Shown piece by piece: positions 1 to 8,756 of a stretch of 64,000 bases of DNA. Below the pieces are notes generated by a model. The model did no database searches, was not told the origin of the DNA, and was given only the letters and a program-made list of their open reading frames with translations. The translations under genes and the position numbers were made by a program. Location: assembly GCF_033949425.1 (NCBI RefSeq), contig NZ_JAXAVX010000015.1, positions 1 to 64,000 on the forward strand, written 5' to 3'. The stretch comes from Patulibacter brassicae. GTDB taxonomy: Bacteria; Actinomycetota; Thermoleophilia; Solirubrobacterales; Solirubrobacteraceae. The first letter of the stretch is position 1; each line of letters starts with the position of its first letter.

Positions 1-2
1 GC

Positions 3-584
3 GCGCAGGCCGCCGAGGACGCGCCGACGGTGGCCGACGCCGCGGCGACGCCCGGCGACGCCTCGTCGGCCGTGTCCGGACCCTCGTCCGACGACGCGTC
101 CCTCGGCGACGCCGTGCCGCCGGCGCCCGGCGACGGCTCGACGGCCGCGAGCGACGCCGCCCGGCCGAGCGCCGCGCCCGCCACGACGACCGGCGGGGGC
201 GGTGACCACGCCGACCAGGCGGCCGCGGACCGCGCGACGCGCCCGTCGCCCGCGGCCTCGACCTGGCGTCCGCTCGTCGCGTCCGCCCAGGGACCCGCCA
301 CGACATCGGCCTCCGGCGACGTGGTGCCGCCCTCGGACCCGGCGCCCGCGGCGTCCACGGACCCCGCGAGCGGACCCGGCGACGCCCCGGAGGGATCCGA
401 GCGCGCAGCCGAGCCCGTCGGCGACCGGGCCCCCGCGGCCCGCGACGGGGAGGCGCCCGGGAGCGACCGCGGTCCCGCTCCGGGACGCGCGGACGAGGCG
501 CCGGGCGACGCGACCGCGACCGGCGACGACGCCGGTCCGGCGCCCGCCGCGGGCGGCTGGGCGCCCCTGCGCGAGGACCGCTGA
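3..584 (+). CDS. C-terminal tail of a low-complexity Ala/Pro/Asp/Gly-rich protein (5' partial)
   Basis: The reading frame is open from the first bases of the window to a TGA at 582-584, so this is probably the end of a gene that begins outside. The visible part (about 193 residues) is almost all Ala, Pro, Asp, Gly, Ser and Thr and has no recognisable domain; it should be disordered. Two Trp-containing bits (TWRPLVASA in the middle and GWAPLRED near the end) are the only less degenerate stretches. A first internal ATG lies at 30. In DNA this GC-rich long open frames also arise by chance, so the coding status is only moderately supported. Confidence 0.4.
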   Translation, partial: AQAAEDAPTVADAAATPGDASSAVSGPSSDDASLGDAVPPAPGDGSTAASDAARPSAAPATTTGGGGDHADQAAADRATRPSPAASTWRPLVASAQGPATTSASGDVVPPSDPAPAASTDPASGPGDAPEGSERAAEPVGDRAPAARDGEAPGSDRGPAPGRADEAPGDATATGDDAGPAPAAGGWAPLREDR

Positions 585-696
585 GGTCCCGGGTCCGCGC
601 GCCGATCGAGCACCGAGACCCGGGCCGCGCCCACCGACCGCTGAGGGCGCGCGCCGGTCGGCCACCGCGGCCCGGCCGCGCGCGGTCGCGCCCCGG

Positions 697-2175
697 TCAG
701 TCCCCGCGCGGCGCCAGGCCGGCGGGGTCGCTCTCGCTCGTGACCGCGGTGGCCACGACGCCGATGCCCGTGCGCCCGTTGCGCCGCGCGAGGTCGACGG
801 CGGCGTCGAGCGCGGCACCGGACGTCTGGCCCGGGCGGGCGCAGACGAGCACGACGTCGGCCTCGTCGAGCAGGAGCCCGGCGTCGGCCGACGTCAGGAG
901 CGAGGGCGCGTCGGCGATCGCCAGGTCGTAGCCGTCGCGCATGAACGCGAGCATCTCGCGGACGGCGTCCAGCGCGCCGGGCGCGACCTCGGTGGTCGCG
1001 GTCCCGGCCACGACGACGACGAGGTCGCCCCCGCGCGCGGTCGCCTCGGCCGCCCGACCGGCGACGTCGTCGACCGCGACGCGCTGGAGGACCTCGGCGG
1101 GGGTCGCGTCGCCCGCCAGGTGATCGGCGAGGCCCGGTCGCTCCTGCAGGCCGAGGCGATCGGCTTGGACCGGGCGCCGCACGTCGAACTCCACGAGCAC
1201 GACGCGCAGGCCCCCGCGGGCGGCGGCGAGCGCGAGCCCGGCGGCGGTCACCGACTTGCCGACCGCCGGCTCGGCGCTCGTCACGAGGACGAGGCCGGGG
1301 GTGCCCTCGACGAGGTCGTCGAGGTTCCGGCGCAGGAGGCGGAAGCCGTCGAGGTCGCGGTCGGCGAGCCGCAGCGGCGCCGAGCGCCGGCGACCGAGCT
1401 TCGGGAGGAACGGCACGGCGCCCACGAGCGGGGCCGGGAGGCCCTGCAGCTCGGGGACGGCGGTCACGATCCCGGCGTCGCGTCCGCGCCGGCGCCGGCG
1501 CGCGGTCAGGGCCACGAGCGTCCCGAGGAGCAGGCCGACGAGCGCGCCCACCGCCCCGCCGACGGCGGCGAACGTGGCGCTCGACGTGCGGTCGACCGTG
1601 CGCAGGGTGCCGAGCTCGAGGATCTGGAGCGGGACCGTGAGCCGCGCGGCCGAGCGGAGGGCCGAGATCTGCGCCCGCTGCTCGGGCGACGGGCGTCGCC
1701 CGGCCTCGGCGGCGAGGCTCTCGGCGTTGCGGCGCAGGTCGGCGCGGGTGTCGTCGATGACCTGCCGCCGCACCGCGAGCGCGAGCGCCCGCGACCAGGC
1801 CGCGGCCTGCGCCCCGCGCTCGGCGCGCGCCACGACCATCAGGACGCCGCGCCCCGCGAGGACGCGGGTGGTCACCGCCCCGTCGGGCACACGGCCGACC
1901 TGCGCCTGGACGGCGCTCAGCACCGACGCGCGCCGCGTCACGGCCGCGGCGGCCGTGGCGAGGCCGTCGGGCGTCGTGGCGCCCGTCGAGGCCGCGTCCT
2001 CGGTCGCCGCGCTCGATGGACGGGCGAGCAGCTGGGAGGTCGCCTCGTGCTCCTCCGCCCGCGACTCGCCGATGACGAGCCCGGCGGCGGCGCCCACGAG
2101 GGCCAGGACGAGGCAGGCCAGGAGCGGCGGGAGCCAGCCCCGTGAACGGGCGCCGGCGGCGGAGGTCTGAGGCAT
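697..2175 (-). CDS. Wzz/BY-kinase-like chain-length regulator (paralogue without tyrosine cluster)
   Basis: A 492-residue membrane protein of the Wzz plus bacterial tyrosine kinase (CapB/Wzc C-domain) architecture. Two transmembrane segments (about 14-36 and 203-224) flank an extracytoplasmic region, and a cytoplasmic P-loop domain follows. Walker A ends AVGKS near residue 308, the A' motif reads LVEFDVRRP (about 327-335, with Glu replacing the first Asp of the usual DxDxR), and Walker B is YDLAIADAP. Such proteins control polysaccharide polymer length. The C-terminus lacks the usual tyrosine-rich tail, unlike the paralogue at 5763. The start was set at the ATG at 2175, giving a normal N-terminal TM segment and leaving room for the divergent glycosyltransferase promoter; a possible -10 TACCGT lies 10 nt upstream. 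Family confident, exact role inferred. Confidence 0.85.
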   Translation of the reverse strand: MPQTSAAGARSRGWLPPLLACLVLALVGAAAGLVIGESRAEEHEATSQLLARPSSAATEDAASTGATTPDGLATAAAAVTRRASVLSAVQAQVGRVPDGAVTTRVLAGRGVLMVVARAERGAQAAAWSRALALAVRRQVIDDTRADLRRNAESLAAEAGRRPSPEQRAQISALRSAARLTVPLQILELGTLRTVDRTSSATFAAVGGAVGALVGLLLGTLVALTARRRRRGRDAGIVTAVPELQGLPAPLVGAVPFLPKLGRRRSAPLRLADRDLDGFRLLRRNLDDLVEGTPGLVLVTSAEPAVGKSVTAAGLALAAARGGLRVVLVEFDVRRPVQADRLGLQERPGLADHLAGDATPAEVLQRVAVDDVAGRAAEATARGGDLVVVVAGTATTEVAPGALDAVREMLAFMRDGYDLAIADAPSLLTSADAGLLLDEADVVLVCARPGQTSGAALDAAVDLARRNGRTGIGVVATAVTSESDPAGLAPRGD

Positions 2176-2250
2176 CGCGGCCGCGACGGTACCACGGGCC
2201 TCCGGCGACGAAGCACCACGCGATTCACCGTCGCGGGCGAGGACCTGGGC

Positions 2251-2256
2251 TACCCT
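2251..2256 (+). promoter_or_regulatory. -10 element TACCCT, leaderless-type promoter
   Basis: TACCCT fits the actinobacterial -10 consensus TANNNT and ends 7 nt before the GTG start of the GT4 gene at 2264, so transcription would begin at or next to the start codon. No Shine-Dalgarno sequence fits between them. Confidence 0.5.
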
Positions 2257-2263
2257 CCCGCCC

Positions 2264-3451
2264 GTGACGAGCACGGCAGCGGCTGCGGGGCAACCACCGA
2301 CGGGGCACGTGACGTTCGTCGCGTCGCACGTGGCGCCGACGGGTGGCATGGAACGCGCGGTCTACGAGATCGCCGAGCGGATGGCCGGCCGCGGGTGGCA
2401 CGTGACGGTCATCGCGCGGGCCTGCGCCGTGACCCCGGGGCCGAACGTCGCCTTCCACCGGATCCGCTCCCCCTCGCGGCCCGCGACGCTCGCCCTGCCG
2501 CTGAGCTACGTCCTCGGCTCGCGGCTCGTCAAGCGCCACGCGCGGGGCGCGATCCACACCGTGAACCCCGTGATCTGGCAGCGCGCCGAGGTGCACCAGG
2601 CCCAGTTCTGCCTCGCCGCCTACCGCGCGAACGTCGGGATCCCCCGCCGGCGACGGTCGTGGATCACCCACCGGATCAACGAGTTCCTCGCCACCCGCTT
2701 CGGCCTGGCGGTGGAGCGCCGCGCCCTGCGCAGCTCCGGCGCCCACCTCGTGGCGCCCGCCTCGCGGGGGCTGCAGCGGGAGATCGAGCAGTTCTACCCG
2801 CGCCCGAGCGAGACGATGACCGTCGTCACCAACGGGGTCGACCCCGACCGCTTCAGGCCGGACGCCGACGCGCGGGCCCGCAACCGCGCCGCGCTCGGGA
2901 TCGCCGACGACGCGCCGGTCGCGGTCTTCGTCGGCGGGGACTGGGGACGGAAGAACCTCGCGACGGCGATCGAGGCGGTCGGCGAGGCCCCCGACTGGCA
3001 CCTGCTCGTCGTCGGCCGCGGCGACCAGCCGAGCTACGAGCGGCTCGCGGGCGAGCACGGGGCCGGCGACCGCGTGCACTTCGTCGGGCACGTCCCGGAC
3101 CCGGAGGCGTGGCTCGCCGCCGGCGACGCGTTGCTGGCGCCCTCCTCCTACGAGGCGTTCTCCCTGGCGATGCTCGAGGGCGCGTCGGCCGGGCTCGTGC
3201 TGCTGACCGCGCCGATCAACGGCGCCGAGGACCTCGTCGAGCCGGACGTCAACGGCTGGCTCCTGCCGATCGAGCCGGCCGCGTTCGGCGCGCGCCTGCG
3301 CGAGCTCAGCGGCGACCGCGACCGGCTGCGGGAGATGGGCGCCGCGGCGCGTCGCACCGCCCTGACCTACAGCTGGGACCGGATCGCGGACCAGTTCGAG
3401 GCGCTGTACCGCGCCTCGGGGGCCGCCGACCGCGCGGACGCCGGCCGGTGA
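2264..3451 (+). CDS. GT4-family glycosyltransferase
   Basis: A 395-residue GT-B fold glycosyltransferase. The N-terminal half begins with a beta strand and glycine-rich acceptor loop (HVAPTGGMERAV, about 23-34). The C-terminal half has the nucleotide-sugar site, with NGVD near 190 and the E-x7-E type motif in SSYEAFSLAMLEGASAG. It is expected to act on the cytoplasmic face of the membrane, adding a sugar to a lipid-linked or surface glycan. Donor and acceptor cannot be read from sequence. The GTG start at 2264 sits 7 nt after a -10 element. The 3' end overlaps the next gene by 4 bp (GTGA), so the two are co-transcribed and probably translationally coupled. Confidence 0.9.
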   Translation: MTSTAAAAGQPPTGHVTFVASHVAPTGGMERAVYEIAERMAGRGWHVTVIARACAVTPGPNVAFHRIRSPSRPATLALPLSYVLGSRLVKRHARGAIHTVNPVIWQRAEVHQAQFCLAAYRANVGIPRRRRSWITHRINEFLATRFGLAVERRALRSSGAHLVAPASRGLQREIEQFYPRPSETMTVVTNGVDPDRFRPDADARARNRAALGIADDAPVAVFVGGDWGRKNLATAIEAVGEAPDWHLLVVGRGDQPSYERLAGEHGAGDRVHFVGHVPDPEAWLAAGDALLAPSSYEAFSLAMLEGASAGLVLLTAPINGAEDLVEPDVNGWLLPIEPAAFGARLRELSGDRDRLREMGAAARRTALTYSWDRIADQFEALYRASGAADRADAGR

Positions 3452-4353
3452 GCGACGCCGCGCCCGCCGGGCTGTCGGCGACGGTCGTCATCGTCACGAA
3501 GGACCGCGTCGACCAGCTCCAGACGGCGGTGGCGAGCGCCGTCGCGCAGCGCGGGCCGGTCGACGTGCTCGTGATCGACGACGGCTCCTCCGACGACACG
3601 ACGGAGCGCATCCGGGCCCGGTTCCCCGAGGTCGCGGTGCACCGCCGCGACGCCTCCGCGGGCCTCGTGGCCCGCCGCAACGAGGCCGCCGAGCTCGCCA
3701 CGGGCGACGTCCTCGTGTCGATCGACGACGACGCGCGGTTCTCGACCCCCGACGTCGTCGCCCAGACGCTGCGCGACTTCGCCGACCCGCGCGTGGGCGC
3801 CGTGGCGGTCCCCTACGTCGAGGCCGCGCAGGGCCCGGAGGTCCGTCAGCGCGCACCCGAGGACGACGGCGTCTGGACGACCGCCTCGTTCCGCGGCACG
3901 GCGTACGCGGTGCGCCGGGAGCTCTTCCTCGCGCTCGGGGCGTTCCGCGCGGAGATCGTGCACCAGGGCGAGGAGCCCGACTTCGCCGTGCGCCTGCTGG
4001 ACGCCGGCCGCGCCATCCGCCTCGGGCGCGCGGAGCCGATCATCCACGAGGAGTCGCCGAACCGGAACATGTGGCGGATGACCCACTACGGGCGGCGCAA
4101 CGAGCTGCTGCTCTGCTGGACGCGGTACCCGCGCGGGTGGGCGCTCGTGCACCAGGCGAAGTTCCTCGCCCGCGGCGTGCGGGCGGGGCACCGCGTCGGC
4201 GAGTGGCGCGCGACGTTCAGCGGCCTCGCCGCCGGCCTGGCGATCTGCTGGCGCTACCGGCACGAGCGCCGTCCGGTGTCCACGGCGGCCATGTGGCGGC
4301 TGCACCGCCTGCGCGGCGGGCGCACCGAGCGGCTGCCGGACCTGCCCGGCTGA
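3448..4353 (+). CDS. GT2-family glycosyltransferase
   Basis: A 301-residue GT-A fold enzyme. The start is the canonical family A pattern: ATVVIVTKDR at about 12-21, VIDDGSSDDT near 45, and the metal-binding segment SIDDDARF near 93. An HQGEEPDFAVRLLDAG segment near 175 is the usual ED acid/base region of GT2 enzymes. The C-terminal part is basic and may associate with the membrane. The GTG start overlaps the stop of the upstream GT4 gene. Substrate unknown. Confidence 0.9.
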   Translation: MSDAAPAGLSATVVIVTKDRVDQLQTAVASAVAQRGPVDVLVIDDGSSDDTTERIRARFPEVAVHRRDASAGLVARRNEAAELATGDVLVSIDDDARFSTPDVVAQTLRDFADPRVGAVAVPYVEAAQGPEVRQRAPEDDGVWTTASFRGTAYAVRRELFLALGAFRAEIVHQGEEPDFAVRLLDAGRAIRLGRAEPIIHEESPNRNMWRMTHYGRRNELLLCWTRYPRGWALVHQAKFLARGVRAGHRVGEWRATFSGLAAGLAICWRYRHERRPVSTAAMWRLHRLRGGRTERLPDLPG

Positions 4354-4387
4354 GCCGCGCCCCCGGCCGGCGCGGTCCGGCCCGGGC

Positions 4388-5500
4388 TCAGCGCGGCGCG
4401 TCGCCGCCGGCCCGCGCCAGCGCCTCGACCTCCTCGCGCATCCGGCGGCGGAACGCGGTCGCCGAGAAGCGCCGGGCGTGCGCGGCGATCCGCGCGGCGT
4501 CGAAGCGGTGCAGGTCGGTCTCGCGCAGCGCCTCGGCGAGCGCGTCGACGTCGTCGGGCGGCACGAGGACGCCGGTCTCGCCGTCGCGCACCGTCTCCCG
4601 CGCGCCGCCGGCGTCCGCGGCGACGACCGGTCGGCCGGCGGCCTGCGCCTCGACCGCGGCGATGCCGAACTCCTCGACGTTCGCCATCACGAGCGCGGCG
4701 GCGCTCGCGTACTCGCGGGCCAGCTGGGCGTCGTCGACCCGGCCGAGGAAGGTCGCGTGGTCGCCGTGCAGGGCGCGCAGCCGCGGCTCGTCCGCCCCCG
4801 TCCCGACCACGCGCACGGGGACCCCGGCCCGACGTGCGGCCTCGAGCGTCACGTCCACGCGCTTGTGGCGCACGAGCTCGCAGACGACGAGCACGTGCCC
4901 CTCGGGCGTGCCCGGCGCGAACCGCTCGACCTCGACCGGGGGGTGCACGATCGGCGCCTCGCGCCCGTAGATGCGGGCGATCCGCTCCTGGGTGATCCGG
5001 CCGTTGGCGACGTAGCGGTCCACGCGCGCGGCGGCGCGCACGTCCCAGCGACGGACGGCGGCGAGCGTGGCGGCGAGCGCCGGCCGCGCCGGCGCGGGCA
5101 CGGACGCGAGCGCCCGCTCGCCCTCGAACCACGCGTAGCGGAACGGCGTGTGGCAGTAGCAGAGGGTCGCGGTGCCCGGCGCGGACGGCATCCCGTGGGC
5201 GAACGCGCTGCTGCTGATGATCGCGACGTCCGCGTCGGCCGGCAGCGGCATCGCCGAGGCGGCGAGCGGGAACGCCGGGAGCAGCCAGCGGAACCACGAC
5301 TGCCGCGCCCCCGTCCGGTTCAGCCGGGAGACGACGACCGGGTGCCCGGCCAGCCGGGGCCCGCAGACCGCCGGATCCCACAGCAGGGTGTGGATCGGGG
5401 CCTGCGGCCACTCGTCGGCGATCGCCGCGAACGTGCGCTCGGCGCCGCGGAGCACGAGGAGGTAGTCGTGGGCCAGCGCCACGCGGGCGGTCTCGGGCAT
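4388..5500 (-). CDS. GT4-family glycosyltransferase (WbaZ-like)
   Basis: A 370-residue GT-B glycosyltransferase. The N-terminal half carries ALAHDYLLVLRGAER and, further on, CYCHTPFRYAW, typical of the WbaZ/mannosyltransferase subgroup of GT4. The C-terminal half shows VVCELVRHKR, then NVEEFGIAAVEAQAAGRPV, which contains the conserved E-x7-E. It is transcribed divergently from the Wzz/BY-kinase gene at 5763. Donor sugar is inferred only weakly (mannose or a deoxyhexose). Confidence 0.9.
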   Translation of the reverse strand: MPETARVALAHDYLLVLRGAERTFAAIADEWPQAPIHTLLWDPAVCGPRLAGHPVVVSRLNRTGARQSWFRWLLPAFPLAASAMPLPADADVAIISSSAFAHGMPSAPGTATLCYCHTPFRYAWFEGERALASVPAPARPALAATLAAVRRWDVRAAARVDRYVANGRITQERIARIYGREAPIVHPPVEVERFAPGTPEGHVLVVCELVRHKRVDVTLEAARRAGVPVRVVGTGADEPRLRALHGDHATFLGRVDDAQLAREYASAAALVMANVEEFGIAAVEAQAAGRPVVAADAGGARETVRDGETGVLVPPDDVDALAEALRETDLHRFDAARIAAHARRFSATAFRRRMREEVEALARAGGDAPR

Positions 5501-5641
5501 CGGCGGAAGGGTGACAGAGCCGTCACGCGGCCTCCGACGCGGAGCGCGGACGGCGCGCGAACGCCCGTCGGGACGGGGCTTCGGCGACGTCTCCCGTGCA
5601 TCGTGCAGCGACCGCCGGATTTTCCTCTACCGTGAGGGACC

Positions 5642-5661
5642 GTCGCGGAGCCCTCCGCGAC
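5642..5661 (+). promoter_or_regulatory. Hairpin in the leader of the Wzz/BY-kinase gene
   Basis: A perfect 9-bp inverted repeat (GTCGCGGAG / CTCCGCGAC) with a 2-nt loop lies about 100 bp before the ATG at 5763, within the 262-bp divergent interval 5501-5762. It could be a structured 5' UTR or an operator; no U-tract follows. I see no other clear element in this interval. Confidence 0.3.
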
Positions 5662-5762
5662 CTTCCGATCGAGCCTCTCGCCCGTGCACCAGCCGCTTCG
5701 CCCCGACCGCCCGCCGTGTCCATCGAGCGCCCGATCGGCGCTCCACCGGTGGGAGGCCCTCC

Positions 5763-7322
5763 ATGGCGACCGCGCCTGAGCCCCGGCAGGCGGACCTCCG
5801 AGCGGTGCTCGGCGTCCTCCGCCGCCGCGCCCTCCTCATCCTCGTCACGACCTCCGTCGTCGTGGCGGCGGCGGTCGGCCTCTCGCTCCTCCAGGAGGAG
5901 CGCTACGACAGCACGGTGACGCTCCGCTTCCGGCCCGCCGCGCTCGACGCGCAGCTGTCGGGCCTCATCGTCGACCTGCCCGGCGACGCCGATCGCGACC
6001 AGGAGACGAACGTCGGGCTCCTGAACCTGCCGGTCGTGCGGGAGCGCGCCGCGGCCCGCCTCGGGCCGCCGTACACCGCCGACGACCTCGAGTCGCGGGT
6101 GAAGATCGGGACCGAGGGCACGTCGAACCTCGCGACGATCACCGGCTCGGCCACGACCGCGCGCGAGGCGACGCGGATCGCGAACACGATGGGCAGCGAG
6201 TTCGTCGCCTACCGGCGCGACGCCGTCCGCCAGCAGGTGCGCCGAGCGATCCGCGCGCTCGAGCGACGGATCGAGGCGCTGGAGGAGGACGCGAACTCCG
6301 CCGACGAGGAGAACCGCCGCGAGCTGCGCACGCAGCAGCGCAACCTCGACAAGCTGCAGGTCCTCGACACGGTCCGCTCCGGCGACGCCGAGATCGCGCA
6401 GCCGGCCGTGGAGCCGGACTCGCCGGCCGCCCCGAAGCCGGTCACCAACGCGATCCTCGGGCTCATCCTCGGCCTCGTGCTCGGCCTCGCGTTCGCGCTG
6501 GCGGCCGAGCAGCTGGACCGGCGCTACCGGCGGCCGGAGGACCTCGCCCGCGACCTGGGCCTGCAGCTCCTCGCCACGGTGCCCCAGAGCTCGGTGCTGA
6601 AGGCCGACGACGGCTGGCGGCTCGGGCTGGACGGCGCGGAGGCCGAGGCGTTCCGCCGCCTCCGGACGACGCTGCGCCACCAGGGCGGCGGCAGCGTGCA
6701 CTCCGTCCTCGTGACCTCCGCCTCCCCCACGAGCGGCAAGACGACCGTGTCGCTGCACCTCGCGCTCGCCGCGGCCGGCGTCGGGGACGACGTCCTGCTC
6801 GTGGAGACCGACCTGCGTCGCCCGCGCCTGGCGGAGGTCCTCGAGCTGCCCGCCGAGGAGGGCATCAGCACGTGGCTCGGCGCCGACGAGCCCGCGCCGG
6901 TGCCGCCCGGGGGGCGCTTCCTCCTGAAGACCGACCGGGCGGACGACCCCGACGGCGAGGACCACCCGCGCCAGCTGGACGGCAGCGTCGAGGTCCTCCT
7001 CGGCGGCGCCCCGCCGCCCAACCCGTCCGAGATGCTCGACTCGGCGCCGGTGCGCCGGATGATCGAGGAGTCCCAGGCGCACTACGACTTCGTCGTCCTC
7101 GACGCGCCGCCGGCCGGGATCGTCGCCGACCCGATCCCGCTGGCCAAGCAGGTCGACGGCGTGATCATCGTCGCGCGGCTCGGCAAGGAGAGCCGCGACG
7201 GGCTCGAGGCGCTGCGCGACGACCTGCAGGATCTCGGGATCCCGATCATCGGGGTCGTCGCGACGTTCGGCCCCCGGGTCGAGAGCTCGTACTACTCGAG
7301 CTACACCGCGTCCGCGCGCTGA
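5763..7322 (+). CDS. Wzz/bacterial tyrosine kinase fusion for polysaccharide export
   Basis: A 519-residue protein with TM helices at about 23-43 and 229-248, a periplasm-like Wzz domain with a coiled-coil segment (about 155-205) between them, and a cytoplasmic BY-kinase domain. Walker A is SASPTSGKTT (319-328), A' reads LLVETDLRRPRL and Walker B DFVVLDAPP. The C-terminus ends in a tyrosine cluster (Tyr510, 511 and 514 in SSYYSSY), the autophosphorylated tail of active BY-kinases. It should set chain length and couple polymerisation to phosphorylation. The ATG is preceded by GGAGG at good spacing. It begins a run of six closely spaced genes ending at 11626. Confidence 0.93.
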   Translation: MATAPEPRQADLRAVLGVLRRRALLILVTTSVVVAAAVGLSLLQEERYDSTVTLRFRPAALDAQLSGLIVDLPGDADRDQETNVGLLNLPVVRERAAARLGPPYTADDLESRVKIGTEGTSNLATITGSATTAREATRIANTMGSEFVAYRRDAVRQQVRRAIRALERRIEALEEDANSADEENRRELRTQQRNLDKLQVLDTVRSGDAEIAQPAVEPDSPAAPKPVTNAILGLILGLVLGLAFALAAEQLDRRYRRPEDLARDLGLQLLATVPQSSVLKADDGWRLGLDGAEAEAFRRLRTTLRHQGGGSVHSVLVTSASPTSGKTTVSLHLALAAAGVGDDVLLVETDLRRPRLAEVLELPAEEGISTWLGADEPAPVPPGGRFLLKTDRADDPDGEDHPRQLDGSVEVLLGGAPPPNPSEMLDSAPVRRMIEESQAHYDFVVLDAPPAGIVADPIPLAKQVDGVIIVARLGKESRDGLEALRDDLQDLGIPIIGVVATFGPRVESSYYSSYTASAR

Positions 7323-7325
7323 CCG

Positions 7326-8756
7326 GTGGCGTCGCCCGCGGTCCTCACCTCGCCGGCCCTGCTCACGGGTCGCGACCGCCTGATCAAGGCGGTCGCGATC
7401 CTGCTGACCGGCGGGATGTGGGGCGCCGTCATCGCGGGCGATCCGCTCTTCCTGCGGCTCCTCACCGCCGCGACGATCACCTTCGCGCTGTGGGCCTGCA
7501 TCACGTGGCGGCGCAGCGTCGGCATCTTCGCCTCGCTCGGGGTCCTCATCGTCCTGGCGCTCCTGCGGCGGATCCTCATCCCCTACGCGGGATGGCAGTC
7601 CTTCGACCCGCTCGTGCTCGTCGGCCCGGCGGTCGTCTTCCTGCTCGTCGCGCAGCTCTTCGTGCTCGAGCGGCGGCGGCTGGGCGGCGACCGGCTGTCG
7701 AACCTCGTGCTGCTGCTCCTCGCGATCGAGCTCGTCCAGAGCGCGAACCCGCGCGGCGGCGGCATCTTCGCCGGCCTCGGGGGCCTCCTCTTCGTCGGCG
7801 TGCCCCTCCTCTGGTTCTTCGTCGGTCGCGAGGCGATGACCCGGGACCTCATCCGGCGCCTCACGGCGATGTTCGTGCTCGCCGGCACCGGCGTCGCCCT
7901 CTACGGCCTGGCCCAGACGCAGATCGGGTTCCTCTCGTGGGACAGCCAGTGGATCGACGTCGCGGGGTACTCGTCGATCCGGGTCGGCGACTCGATCCGC
8001 GCGTTCGGCACGTTCTCCTCGAACGCCGAGTACGCGCTCTTCATCGGCTCGGCGGCGGCGATGTGCGTCGCGCTGACCGTCGAGGGCCGCACGTGGGCGA
8101 TCGCCTGCCTGCCGGTGCTGCTCGTGGCGCTCTTCTTCTCCTCGATCCGCAGCGCCACGATCACGGCGCTGCTGGCGTGCGTCCTGATCCTCGCGCTCGT
8201 GCCCCGGCGCCCGGCCCTCGCCGTCGCCCTCGTGCTCGTCGGGATCGTCGTGGCCTTCGGGGCGGTGCGCGTCGTGAGCTCCGGGCTGCAGACGTCGAGC
8301 AACGACCTCGTCTCGCGCCAGGTCGGCGGGCTCTCGGATCCGCTGAACCCCGAGAACTCGACGCTGCTGCTGCACGTCGACCTCGTGATCGAGGGGATGA
8401 AGCTCGGCTTCCGCGACCCGATCGGCCTCGGCACGGGGTCCACGAACCAGGCCGGCTCGAAGCTCTCCGGCGGCAAGGGCAAGGGCCTGCCGACCGAGAT
8501 CGACATCTCGAACGCCTTCGTCGGCCTGGGCCTGCTCGGCGGGCTGACGTACCTCGCCCTCGTCATCTCCATCTTCACGACGACCATCCGGCAGCACTTC
8601 GCCGGAAGACCGGACATGCTGCCGGTGGTCGCCGTGCTCGTCGTCGGCCTCGGCCAGTGGCTGACCGGCGGGCACTACGCGTTGTCGCCCATCACCTGGT
8701 TGCTGATCGGCTTCGTCGCCGCCGGCAGCGGCCCCCTCCGGAGGTATCCGACATGA
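7326..8756 (+). CDS. O-antigen ligase/polymerase-like polytopic membrane protein (Wzy_C-type)
   Basis: A 476-residue integral membrane protein with about ten or more hydrophobic helices and one longer extracytoplasmic loop (about residues 315-385), the layout of Wzy polymerases and WaaL-type ligases. Its place just after the chain-length regulator (GTG start 4 nt past that stop) favours polymerase over ligase. The sequence-level match to the family is weak, as is usual, so the assignment rests on topology and context. The stop overlaps the start of the next gene (ATGA). Confidence 0.75.
   Translation: MASPAVLTSPALLTGRDRLIKAVAILLTGGMWGAVIAGDPLFLRLLTAATITFALWACITWRRSVGIFASLGVLIVLALLRRILIPYAGWQSFDPLVLVGPAVVFLLVAQLFVLERRRLGGDRLSNLVLLLLAIELVQSANPRGGGIFAGLGGLLFVGVPLLWFFVGREAMTRDLIRRLTAMFVLAGTGVALYGLAQTQIGFLSWDSQWIDVAGYSSIRVGDSIRAFGTFSSNAEYALFIGSAAAMCVALTVEGRTWAIACLPVLLVALFFSSIRSATITALLACVLILALVPRRPALAVALVLVGIVVAFGAVRVVSSGLQTSSNDLVSRQVGGLSDPLNPENSTLLLHVDLVIEGMKLGFRDPIGLGTGSTNQAGSKLSGGKGKGLPTEIDISNAFVGLGLLGGLTYLALVISIFTTTIRQHFAGRPDMLPVVAVLVVGLGQWLTGGHYALSPITWLLIGFVAAGSGPLRRYPT

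Noticed and set aside
697..2349. Longer N-terminus (to 2349) for the first Wzz/BY-kinase
   Set aside because: It would overlap the divergent GT4 gene and its promoter by 86 bp and add a non-conserved stretch before the TM helix.
5523..8675. A 1050-codon open frame on the minus strand
   Set aside because: Antisense to the Wzz/BY-kinase and the Wzy-like gene, with no domain and charged low-complexity composition.
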